Part shown: positions 1 to 6,604 of the stretch, piece after piece
How positions within the stretch are numbered: the stretch's first letter is position 1
Layout of the letters: the number at the start of each line of letters is the position of its first letter
From: Ruminococcus flavefaciens
Lineage (GTDB): Bacteria; Bacillota; Clostridia; Oscillospirales; Ruminococcaceae
Assembly: GCA_002309635.1 (NCBI GenBank)
Contig: DBXO01000053.1
Coordinates: 388 to 8,312, forward strand
Reading direction: 5' to 3'
DNA: 7,925 nucleotides
Notes under the pieces: model-generated
Seen by the model: the letters and a program-made list of their open reading frames with translations, nothing else
What the model was told of the DNA's origin: nothing
Database searches by the model: none
Position numbers and translations under genes: made by a program

Positions 1-983
1 ACTGTGAATGTGAACTTTGTTACTGTTGTGTAGCCGTCGGGAGCCACTGTTTCCTCAAGGCTGTACTTGCCGTCCTTGAGGTATTCTATCTTGACATTGT
101 TGCCCTCGATATCAACTGACTTGACGTTCTTGCCTACAGCGTCGCCGCCGTTGACCTTTACGCCCTCGAGAGTCTTGTCCTCGTCCTCGGCTGTGAGCAC
201 GAACTTTGCCTTGCCTGCCGACTCCGGGATAGGCTCTGCACCAAGTGCAAGCTTGTCAAGACTGATTATGGGAGCGTCCTTGACTGTGATCTTCTTGCCG
301 TCCTCGGACTTCTCCGTTACACCGTCCGTAACTGCGCTTACGTCTGTTACGAGACCGTTCTTTACTGTGAATGTGAATTCCGATACTGTTGAGTATCCTG
401 CGGGAGCTGTATCCTCCTTAAGCGAATACTTGCCGTCCTTGAGATATTCAAGCTTTGTGCTGTTGCTTGCGAATGTTGCAGACTTAACATCGCCGAGTGC
501 TTCACCGCCGTTGATCTTGACGCCGCTGAGGGAACCGTCTTCATCCTTGGCTGTGAGTGTGAACTCTGCCGTGCCGTCTGTTATCATCTTGCCGCCGAGG
601 TCTGTCTTGTCGATAGAGATGGTGGGTGCGTCCTCAACTACAAGATGTCCGTTCTTGTCAACATATGCTCTGCCTGTTGTAACAGCAGATACGTCTGTAA
701 CCTTGCCGCCGCTTACTGTGAATGTAAAGTCGCTTACTACAGAGTAGCCGAGAGGAGCTGTATCCTCAGTAAGAGTATAGTTGCCGTCCTCGAGGCCTGT
801 AAATGTTACTGTGTTTCCGTCGAAAGGCTCTGTTGACTTGACTTCGCCGAGAGCCTTGCCGTCGTTGATGATGAGTCCGCTGAGAGTTTTGCCCTCATCA
901 TTTGCCTTGAGTGTGAACTTTGCCTTGCCTGCGGACTCGGGTATCTCTGCTGCACCGAGAGCCTTCTTGTCAAGAACTATTGT
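1..983 (-). repeat. Three tandem SpaA-domain repeats of about 354-360 bp
   Basis: Within the adhesin gene, units lie at 624-983 (residues 1256-1375), 270-623 (1376-1493) and 1-269 (1494 onward, cut by the edge). Shared blocks recur in order: LDK or IDK near the start, AKF or AEF, ALGEVKS or ALGDVKS, KDGKYSL or EDGNYTL, EDTAP.GYS, FTFTV, VTDVSAVT, and a closing EDAP or KDAP. DNA is also conserved, for example ACTGTGAATGTGAA on the plus strand near 1 and 363, with a close variant near 715. Consistent with stalk growth by internal duplication. Confidence 0.85.
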
Positions 984-3900
984 GTTCTTCTTGACATTGA
1001 GAACTGTCTCTTCTTTTCTTGTGCTTACGATGTTCTTGTCAGCGTCTGTCTCTACGATAACACCGTCCCTGATGACAATGGTCTTGGGAGCTGCCTTTTC
1101 GTAGCCCTGAGGAGCCTTTGTCTCCTCGAGGAGATACTCACCGTCGTAAAGTCCTGTGAATGTCTTTGGGTTAGCCTTTTCTGTATTCCACTCTGCGGAC
1201 TTGCCCACTGCAAGTGCGTCGCCTGTGGCCTTTGCAGGTATCTTCTTGTCAGAAGCAGCCTTGAAGGTAAGCTTCATGTCAGCTCCCTCGCTGCCCTCGC
1301 AGAGAGTGTTGCCCTCTGTGTCAAAGTACTTGGTAATATCTATCTTGGAAATATCATCGAGAATGATGAGCTGTTTTCCGTCATCGGAGAGCTCATACTT
1401 TCCTGTTGTCTTGGCGTCTGTAACCTTTACCTTTCCGCCTGCAACATTGAAATTGAATTCCGACTCAACCTTTGTATAGCCGTTGGGAGATGCTGTCTCA
1501 ACGAGTACGTAATCTCCGTCGTCAAGTCCGATGATGTCGATGGAGCCGCCTGTGAACTCACAGGTCTTTCCGCCGTCACTGAGCTCAAGCTTCTTTTCGT
1601 ATGAAACTGTCGGAACAGAAGCGCCGTCTTCAACGTCAACGGTATAGATGCTGCCGTCCTCGAATTCAATAACGTATGTACCGCTGCATATTCCCTTTAT
1701 TTCAAGCGAATCGCCCGATACCGCACCCTTGTACTCATAGGTGTTCTTTGCAGCTGTGGAAGCTGCCTTTCCGTCAACAGTTACATTTTTAAATGTATTG
1801 CCGCGGATCGTATACTTCTGACCTGCCTTGAGGTCCTTTACGGTTACGCCGCTCGTATTCCTGAGAGTGTCGTGCGACTTGCTGACCTTCTCGGTAAGGT
1901 CAACGCTGCTGTCTGTTGTTGTGAGTGTGCCAAGTGATGAACCGTCCTTCTTACTGAGCACGAACTCTGCTCCGTCGATGATGACCGAGCCCATGTCGCC
2001 CTTGCTTATCTTCACAGTGTCCTTGCGGTCTGTGAACTCGACAGCGTCCTTGTCTGCCGCAAGGATACCGTTTGTCCTCTTGACTGTGAATGTCTTTGCG
2101 GAATCCTTTGCATAACCTGCGGGAGCTGTTATCTCCTCAACAGTGTATGTACCCTCCGGGAGGCCTGTGAATACTACCTCTGAGCCTATTGAGTACCACT
2201 CGAAAGACTTTCCGTCAGAGGCAAGATTCTCTATCTCGCAGCCCTTGGTCTTGTAGGGGTAAAGCTCCTTGTCAGCCTTTGCGCTCCAGCCCTTGCCGTC
2301 AGCAGTGAAGTACTGTGAATCGTGAGCCTTAACGTTCTTCATGCTCTCGCCTGCTGCACCCTTGAGCCTGAAGTAAGCGCCCTGTACGGGCTTGCCCTTT
2401 TCGTCGGTCTTCTTTACGGATACCGCATAAGCTTCGTCAATAATGTTTATCTCGGAATCGAGTATATCAACGACCTTGGCTGTAACGCCTGTTCCGGCTG
2501 TTACTACGGAAGCCTCGCCGTTGTCTATCCTGATCTCTGTCTCCTTTATGGGCTGATAGCCGTCGGGAGCCTTTTCTGTAAGCTTGTAGAGACCGTTGGG
2601 AAGTCCGTAGAACTCTACAGGCTTATCAATGCTTGTCCATGTAATGGAGTCGTCATTGTATTTTACGTTGCATTCCTGATTGCTGTCCTGATCTGAGGTA
2701 ACGCCCTTGCTGAGCTTTACGCCCTCCAGCTCCTTGCCTGCAAGAGTAAACTCTGCACCTGCAAGGAATTCGTTTGCGTACTCGCTCTTGGGAACGTTGT
2801 CCTCTCCCTCGGTTATCTTCATAAGATCGCTGTACTTTGCAAATCTTACCTTTGCGGGAGTTCCGCTCTCTCCGCTCTGGTTGGTGATACCGATAACTCT
2901 GTTACCGCCCGATACGCCGTTGTCGTTGTAGACAGCCTCGTATCCGTCGGGGATATTCTTCTCTACTGCGTAGTAGAAGTAGTTGCGTCCGTTGGGGTCT
3001 GCCTTTTCAAGGTTTTCCCATGTGGCTGACCAGTCGTTCTTCTCGTTGAGCTTCTTTGTCTCAAGCTCTCTGAAGCCCAGTGACGCGCCTTTGATATCCT
3101 TTACTTCCTTGTCTGCAACTTCAACAATGTATTCATCGGATCCCTTTTTAAATGTATAGGTGCCGTCTGCCAGTGATGAGCTGATAGCGTCCGTTGTGGG
3201 ATCGAATATTTCGGTCTCAGCGCCGAAGCCGAACTTGGAAGAAATTATCTTTGTTTCCGGATCTGCTGTAACGTCCTTGGTAACACCGCCCTCCTGATAG
3301 GTGAAGTGAGCTGCGTTCCTGCCTGCGTCGATAACAGCATCTGCAAAGTCATCATACTTGTTTGCGACGTTGTTCTCTTCCTCAACGTTTTCAAGACCCG
3401 CCTTCTTCGAGCGGTAGAGAACTACGTCCACCTCATCGTCGTCATGGCTGATATCGTCGTCCCATGTCTTCTTTACGGAAACATTTATCTGATCCTTTTC
3501 ACTTACGGGGTTCATGAACGGAGCCATATGCGTCTCGTTTGTGAGAGTGATCCTGTCTGCGATGATCGTACCGCTCATATTGTTCGGCACTACCTCACAC
3601 TCGGGAGCGAGAACGCAGCCCCAGGGCTCCATCTTTTCGCCGTAGTTGTAGAGTATTTTTGTGCCTGACGAATTGGCGCCGTAGAAGTTGTATATGATGT
3701 TTGTTCCGCTGAGAGCGCTCTCCTCTGAGTTAACCAGCCTGTAGGTCGGGTCGTCAGCGGCTTCATATGTCCACTCGGGAGTCCACTCGAACTCAGTCTT
3801 GCCCTTGAGGTCGATATTTACAACAAGTGTCTGGTCTCCGTGGAACTGACCGTCGCTGAAGTTGATGCCCTCCACCTTCATGTTCCTGTACTCGTCAGCG

Positions 3901-4748
3901 TCATCAGCTGTGAAGTTGAGAACGTTGGTGCCTGTGGGGTTGAGAGTGAGAGTGCCTGTCTTCGGCGTCTGGTTTGCAGGATCGTCCGCATAGCTCGGAT
4001 TATCTTCGAGCTTGAGGTCTGCATAGCAGTTATCGAAATGCGAATAGCTGTTGGATCGTTTGATATAGTTTTCCTTTTCAGCCTCAAAATCGATCAGCCC
4101 GTTTCCGGGGTGAGCGAGATAGCAGCTTGTCTTGTAGTCTCCGCCGGGCTGAAGCTTGATATAGAAATCCCCGGACTGCGGTATATCAACTCTGATATAC
4201 GGATAAAGGCTTGCGTCCTGAGGATAGTCGAGATTAGCCTTTTCGTTCTCAACATATCCGACGCCGAAAATGTATTCACCTTTTTTTACCGACAGCCTGC
4301 AGTCAGGCGGGAAGAAGAAGTCGCTCATTTTTCCGAGTGAGAACTCCTTGAAGCCTTCCGACTTCGCCTTCTGCTCATAATCTCCGCCTTCCTTGAAGGC
4401 AAAGGAATCCCTTACAACGTTCAGGAGCCTTCCTGTGCCTGCGGTATTGAGCTGTCCGTGATTTGAACCGACGATATAGTTTGGTGCAGCGATATTTCCG
4501 TTGATATGTGCTCTGTCGTTAGTGGTTTCAATGGTGTCAAATGCAAATAAGTGGAAATCACCGGCTATGCCCAACGGGTTATTCCTGAACCACATCGTTT
4601 CCTCGTAAGGGGTGTTGACTATCTCAAGGCCGTCCTCGGCAACAGCAGCAGATGCCTGCATACTGCCCAGCGACGGAAGAGCGTATGTCAACGCCATAAC
4701 TCCCGAGGTAACGCCGCTTATCAGGCGTTTACCCAAAGATTTCTTCAT
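1..4748 (-). CDS. Giant secreted adhesin with choice-of-anchor A-like head and Cna-B/SpaA stalk (C-terminus outside window)
   Basis: At least 1582 codons read from ATG at 4748 to the left edge without an in-frame stop. Residues 1-34 are a signal peptide (KKSLGKR, hydrophobic core, then ASA|A). Residues ~43-411 resemble the choice-of-anchor A adhesin domain: an early LGIAGDFHLFAFD stretch and a late NIIYNF...GCVLAPE...GTIIADR stretch. Residues ~415-623 are Cna-B-like: VKKTWDDD at 425-432, WSATWENL, VEKNIPDGY, N623, with ~100 extra residues inserted. SpaA/prealbumin-like domains follow at ~631-772, 775-908, 911-1132 (also enlarged), 1134-1255, 1256-1375, 1376-1493 and 1494 onward. Most carry a strand-A Lys and an E..AP.GY motif, as in domains that form intramolecular isopeptide bonds. 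By family knowledge it would be a cell-surface adhesin or pilin-like stalk. The sortase motif, or whatever anchors it, is not in the window. Start chosen for the signal peptide and the AAGGAAAGGA site. Ligand unknown. Confidence 0.9.
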   Translation of the reverse strand, partial: MKKSLGKRLISGVTSGVMALTYALPSLGSMQASAAVAEDGLEIVNTPYEETMWFRNNPLGIAGDFHLFAFDTIETTNDRAHINGNIAAPNYIVGSNHGQLNTAGTGRLLNVVRDSFAFKEGGDYEQKAKSEGFKEFSLGKMSDFFFPPDCRLSVKKGEYIFGVGYVENEKANLDYPQDASLYPYIRVDIPQSGDFYIKLQPGGDYKTSCYLAHPGNGLIDFEAEKENYIKRSNSYSHFDNCYADLKLEDNPSYADDPANQTPKTGTLTLNPTGTNVLNFTADDADEYRNMKVEGINFSDGQFHGDQTLVVNIDLKGKTEFEWTPEWTYEAADDPTYRLVNSEESALSGTNIIYNFYGANSSGTKILYNYGEKMEPWGCVLAPECEVVPNNMSGTIIADRITLTNETHMAPFMNPVSEKDQINVSVKKTWDDDISHDDDEVDVVLYRSKKAGLENVEEENNVANKYDDFADAVIDAGRNAAHFTYQEGGVTKDVTADPETKIISSKFGFGAETEIFDPTTDAISSSLADGTYTFKKGSDEYIVEVADKEVKDIKGASLGFRELETKKLNEKNDWSATWENLEKADPNGRNYFYYAVEKNIPDGYEAVYNDNGVSGGNRVIGITNQSGESGTPAKVRFAKYSDLMKITEGEDNVPKSEYANEFLAGAEFTLAGKELEGVKLSKGVTSDQDSNQECNVKYNDDSITWTSIDKPVEFYGLPNGLYKLTEKAPDGYQPIKETEIRIDNGEASVVTAGTGVTAKVVDILDSEINIIDEAYAVSVKKTDEKGKPVQGAYFRLKGAAGESMKNVKAHDSQYFTADGKGWSAKADKELYPYKTKGCEIENLASDGKSFEWYSIGSEVVFTGLPEGTYTVEEITAPAGYAKDSAKTFTVKRTNGILAADKDAVEFTDRKDTVKISKGDMGSVIIDGAEFVLSKKDGSSLGTLTTTDSSVDLTEKVSKSHDTLRNTSGVTVKDLKAGQKYTIRGNTFKNVTVDGKAASTAAKNTYEYKGAVSGDSLEIKGICSGTYVIEFEDGSIYTVDVEDGASVPTVSYEKKLELSDGGKTCEFTGGSIDIIGLDDGDYVLVETASPNGYTKVESEFNFNVAGGKVKVTDAKTTGKYELSDDGKQLIILDDISKIDITKYFDTEGNTLCEGSEGADMKLTFKAASDKKIPAKATGDALAVGKSAEWNTEKANPKTFTGLYDGEYLLEETKAPQGYEKAAPKTIVIRDGVIVETDADKNIVSTRKEETVLNVKKNTIVLDKKALGAAEIPESAGKAKFTLKANDEGKTLSGLIINDGKALGEVKSTEPFDGNTVTFTGLEDGNYTLTEDTAPLGYSVVSDFTFTVSGGKVTDVSAVTTGRAYVDKNGHLVVEDAPTISIDKTDLGGKMITDGTAEFTLTAKDEDGSLSGVKINGGEALGDVKSATFASNSTKLEYLKDGKYSLKEDTAPAGYSTVSEFTFTVKNGLVTDVSAVTDGVTEKSEDGKKITVKDAPIISLDKLALGAEPIPESAGKAKFVLTAEDEDKTLEGVKVNGGDAVGKNVKSVDIEGNNVKIEYLKDGKYSLEETVAPDGYTTVTKFTFT

Positions 4749-4758
4749 TATCGATCCA

Positions 4759-4768
4759 TCCTTTCCTT
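4759..4768 (-). promoter_or_regulatory. Ribosome binding site of the adhesin gene
   Basis: The minus strand reads AAGGAAAGGA, ending 10 bases before ATG at 4748. An earlier out-of-frame ATG at 4759-4757 touches this site and would give only three codons (stop TAA at 4750-4748), so it is too close to be the start. Confidence 0.7.
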
Positions 4769-4855
4769 TTTGTTATTTGTTTTTACACAATTCCCCGTAA
4801 CTGTATCCTCACGCTTGTACGCGATATGATATGTTTACAGTATTTTGCACTTTAT

Positions 4856-4884
4856 ATTATAACACAACCATATACAAAATGCAA
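4856..4884 (-). promoter_or_regulatory. Probable sigma-A promoter of the adhesin gene
   Basis: On the minus strand: TTGCAT (4884-4879), a 17-base spacer, and a perfect TATAAT (4861-4856) preceded by TGT, an extended -10. The -35 box is weak but the extended -10 can compensate. Predicted transcript start is near 4849, giving a leader of about 100 bases in which I recognise no riboswitch. Confidence 0.65.
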
Positions 4885-5176
4885 TATTTTAAGTTCAACT
4901 AATATAAAAAAATATTCAGAAGACTTTTGTGCATATTTTTACATAATTACAACTTTCTTCAAACTTCAACAGCAAATTGAACAAAGCCCCGCAACCTAAA
5001 GCCAAATGGCAGTACCAATCATTAGTGAACCCACATAACAAATACGGAATGTGCCCACAGCACGTAATTTACTAACTGTAATATTAATTTTAGGTATATC
5101 AGTATATGTTTTCCATATTTATCGAACATGCCCTATTTAAGGGCTTTTAGCAGAGAAAAAATCAGCAAAAAGGCTA
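4885..5176. other. Divergent intergenic region, no gene recognised
   Basis: AT-rich DNA between the divergent adhesin and transporter promoters. No open frame with both a start and a ribosome binding site was found. A short hairpin, GCCCT-ATTTA-AGGGC followed by TTTT (5130-5148), looks like a weak plus-strand terminator but follows no visible gene. A minus-strand open stretch ending at TAG 4998-4996 has no usable start and is described in the findings. Confidence 0.6.
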
Positions 5177-5205
5177 TTTACAATCTATCAAAAACATGAT
5201 ATCAT
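5177..5205 (+). promoter_or_regulatory. Promoter of the ECF S-component gene
   Basis: TTTACA (5177-5182), 17 bases, TATCAT (5200-5205): five of six consensus bases in each box, with TGA directly before the -10 (extended -10). The -10 lies inside a perfect 10-base palindrome, ATGATATCAT (5196-5205), which could be a repressor site or chance. Predicted start near 5212 leaves a leader of about 49 bases. Confidence 0.7.
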
Positions 5206-5260
5206 ATTCATGTTGTATTATATCCTTTTTAAGGAATAGTAACAAGGAGGAAAATTAAAT

Positions 5261-5896
5261 ATGAAGAATTTTAAGTTTGATGCAAAAAGCATGGTATTGC
5301 TCGGTCTGCTGACCGCGATCATCGCTGTGTTCTCATTCACACCTATCGGTTCCATACCTGTTGGCCCGCTGGTGATCACCCTGAACATAATCCCGATCGC
5401 AATCGCAGCCATTTCGCTCGGTCCTGTAGGTGGTGCCATCATAGGAGGAGTTTTCGGAATATTCAGCTTCTTGCAGTGCTTCGGAATCGGTATTCTCAGC
5501 GGTATGGGAGCTATACTGGTGGAAATCAATCTCCCCTTTGCTTTCATTCAGCGTTTCGTACCGCGTCTTCTTGACGGTTTCCTTGCAGGTCTTATCTTCC
5601 AGGGCCTTTCAAAGCACACTGACGTACGTATCTCATGCTTCGTTACAGGATTCTGTACAGCCCTTATGAACACTGCATTCTTTATGCTCGCTCTGGTGTT
5701 CCTCTTCGGAAACACAGAATATGTTCAGGGTCTTATGAAGGGCAGGAGCGTTATCCCGTTCATCATCAGCTTCGTAGGTGTCAACGCCCTTGTTGAAATG
5801 ATAGTATGTACGATAATCACAGGCGCCGTAGGAACTGCACTTTTCAAGGCAAAGCTCATAAAGGCACCGGAGAAAAAAGAACAGGTATCACTTTAA
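5261..5896 (+). CDS. ECF transporter substrate-binding S-component (PanT-like family; substrate unassigned)
   Basis: A 211-residue, almost entirely hydrophobic protein of the usual S-component length. Hydrophobic segments lie at about 11-29, 35-53, 55-73, 76-92, 103-120, 123-150 and 163-195, compatible with the six-helix S-component fold. A small-xxx-small motif, G15-L-L-T-A19, sits in helix 1, where S-components contact EcfT. The IPVGPLVITLNIIP and SLGPVGGAIIGG blocks are typical of the ECF_trnsprt family (PF12822), to which PanT and similar vitamin transporters belong. The protein would capture a vitamin or precursor and pair with a shared EcfA/A'/T module, which is not encoded here. AAGGAGG at 5244-5250, 10 bases before ATG, supports the start. 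It appears monocistronic, with its own promoter and a terminator at 6171. Family placement is firm. Pantothenate as substrate is only a guess from overall resemblance, so no symbol is given. Confidence 0.87.
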   Translation: MKNFKFDAKSMVLLGLLTAIIAVFSFTPIGSIPVGPLVITLNIIPIAIAAISLGPVGGAIIGGVFGIFSFLQCFGIGILSGMGAILVEINLPFAFIQRFVPRLLDGFLAGLIFQGLSKHTDVRISCFVTGFCTALMNTAFFMLALVFLFGNTEYVQGLMKGRSVIPFIISFVGVNALVEMIVCTIITGAVGTALFKAKLIKAPEKKEQVSL

Positions 5897-5901
5897 AACA
5901 A

Positions 5902-5921
5902 CTTTTCCGCATAGGGAAAAG
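5902..5921 (+). terminator. Hairpin just after the transporter stop codon, weak terminator candidate
   Basis: CTTTTCC-GCATAG-GGAAAAG, a 7-bp stem starting 5 bases after the stop codon. It is followed by CTTTC instead of a T-run, so termination here is doubtful. Its arms match the core of the strong terminator at 6171-6205. Confidence 0.35.
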
Positions 5922-5937
5922 CTTTCAGCGTTAGATC

Positions 5938-6008
5938 AGTAAATCCCGAGGAGCCCTGCGTTCTCGCAAGAGAAGGCGCAGGCAGCATAAATAAGCTAAA
6001 GGTTTACT
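5938..6008 (+). ncRNA. Candidate structured RNA element with GCAA-capped hairpin
   Basis: AGTAAA-T-CC (5938-5946) pairs with GGTTTACT (6001-6008), giving 8 bp around one bulged T. It encloses a second hairpin: CCTGCG (5955-5960) with CGCAGG (5977-5982), and inside it TTCTC-GCAA-GAGAA (5961-5974) capped by a GNRA loop, with an unpaired GG (5975-5976) on one side. The single-stranded 3' part holds CATAAATAAGCTAAA. No known RNA family is recognised. It could be a transporter mRNA 3' UTR element, a small RNA, or an interspersed repeat. Confidence 0.35.
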
Positions 6009-6161
6009 ATTGAATCCAGCTACATCGGCAAGCCTGGAAGAGATATGCAGAACACTCTTCATCACCAGTGCTGCCGTAATCAACAAAATGTTTGAAATGA
6101 TGATCTCAACATGATTTACAGCATTTGCCGGCAGCACCGGCAAGGACATAAATAAGCCAAA
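5986..6161 (+). repeat. Pair of 15-base repeats CATAAATAAGCYAAA, each downstream of a hairpin
   Basis: Copies lie at 5986-6000 (CATAAATAAGCTAAA) and 6147-6161 (CATAAATAAGCCAAA), 161 bases apart with one mismatch. The first follows the CCTGCG/CGCAGG hairpin. The second follows a perfect TTGCCGG-CAGCA-CCGGCAA hairpin (6125-6143). A shorter relative, GCGCAGGCATAAAT, is at 6261-6274. Confidence 0.5.
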
Positions 6162-6170
6162 AGAACGATC

Positions 6171-6205
6171 AAAAAAGCCTTTTCCCGTCAGGAAAAGGCT
6201 TTTTT
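6171..6205 (+). terminator. Strong intrinsic terminator
   Basis: AGCCTTTTCC (6176-6185), loop CGTCA, GGAAAAGGCT (6191-6200), extended by A5/T5 to a perfect 15-bp inverted repeat and ending in a T-run. It is near symmetric, so it could work in both directions. It lies 275 bases after the transporter stop codon, so that transcript may have a long structured 3' end. It also insulates the downstream acyltransferase operon. Confidence 0.85.
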
Positions 6206-6268
6206 AAGCGCTCGCGCCTGCTGCACATGAGCGCTTCTACAAAAAGTAGACGATATTATCGCGCAGGC
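6206..6268 (+). other. Structured intergenic segment with possible pseudoknot
   Basis: AAGCGCTC (6206-6213) pairs perfectly with GAGCGCTT (6229-6236) over a 15-base loop. GCCTGC in that loop (6216-6221) is complementary to GCAGGC at 6263-6268, which would form a pseudoknot. Between them TCTAC-AAAAA-GTAGA (6236-6250) makes a small hairpin. No known RNA family is recognised. The structure is seen in the sequence; that it is transcribed is not. Confidence 0.35.
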
Positions 6269-6543
6269 ATAAATCTATAACTCCTGCACAGTTTAAAGGG
6301 GATATCAGTGCAGACATTTTACGTTCGCATTGGAGCCGCGGTCACCGGCAAGAATTCTATCGGTTCGTTTTGTGCCGAAATCAGCCATAAAACAGCATGA
6401 TTTTGATATTAATATTTCACTCTATTAACAGGTCGTTAACAGATTACAGATAGTATAATTGCTCTATTTTATAAAATTATGTTGTGGACTTAAAAGTTTT
6501 TTATTGCTTTTCTTAAAATCGCGTCCGACTGCCTGTTTTCCTC
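6269..6543. other. Intergenic region, no gene recognised
   Basis: No open frame with a plausible start is visible. It contains CTGCAC (6284-6289) complementary to GTGCAG (6308-6313), an ATATTAATAT palindrome (6406-6415), two TTAACA copies (6425-6430, 6436-6441), and a 12-base palindrome ATTTTATAAAAT (6466-6477) about 67 bases upstream of the operon promoter. The palindromes could be regulator sites or simply AT-rich chance. Confidence 0.45.
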
Positions 6544-6572
6544 TTGACATAGTGCATTTTAGGTGTTAAGAT
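6544..6572 (+). promoter_or_regulatory. Promoter of the acyltransferase-ACP operon
   Basis: A perfect TTGACA (6544-6549), 17 bases, then TAAGAT (6567-6572) preceded by TGT (extended -10). Predicted start near 6579 gives a short leader of about 25 bases with GGGGAG at 6591-6596, 8 bases before the ATG. Confidence 0.75.
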
Positions 6573-6604
6573 GTATTTATATTTAGATATGGGGAGTATA
6601 AAAA

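Noticed and set aside
1..983. CRISPR-like array
   Set aside because: The repeats are long, diverged, in-frame protein domains of 118-120 residues, not short identical repeats with spacers.
67..4340. Many plus-strand open frames of 60-226 codons opposite the adhesin gene
   Set aside because: They lie antisense to a continuous 1582-codon domain-bearing frame, have repetitive serine- and leucine-rich composition from the repeats, and lack ribosome binding sites and recognisable domains.
4748..4759. Three-codon leader frame overlapping the adhesin start (ATGGATCGATAATG, minus strand)
   Set aside because: Its ATG directly abuts the Shine-Dalgarno sequence, so initiation there is unlikely. It is probably chance.
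5218..5547. Minus-strand 109-codon frame opposite the ECF transporter gene
   Set aside because: Antisense shadow of a clear membrane protein gene. The proline- and isoleucine-rich translation reflects the complement of hydrophobic codons.
5931..6149. Minus-strand 72-codon frame in the intergenic region (MSLPVLPANAV...)
   Set aside because: No ribosome binding site before the ATG, and it runs straight through the hairpins and the repeated tail. Better explained as translated structured repeat, though a gene remnant cannot be excluded.
6454..6459. TATAAT at 6454 as an extra operon promoter
   Set aside because: No acceptable -35 box at 16-18 bases upstream; the nearest TTAACA copies give spacers of 12 and 23. 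The 6544-6572 promoter is much better.
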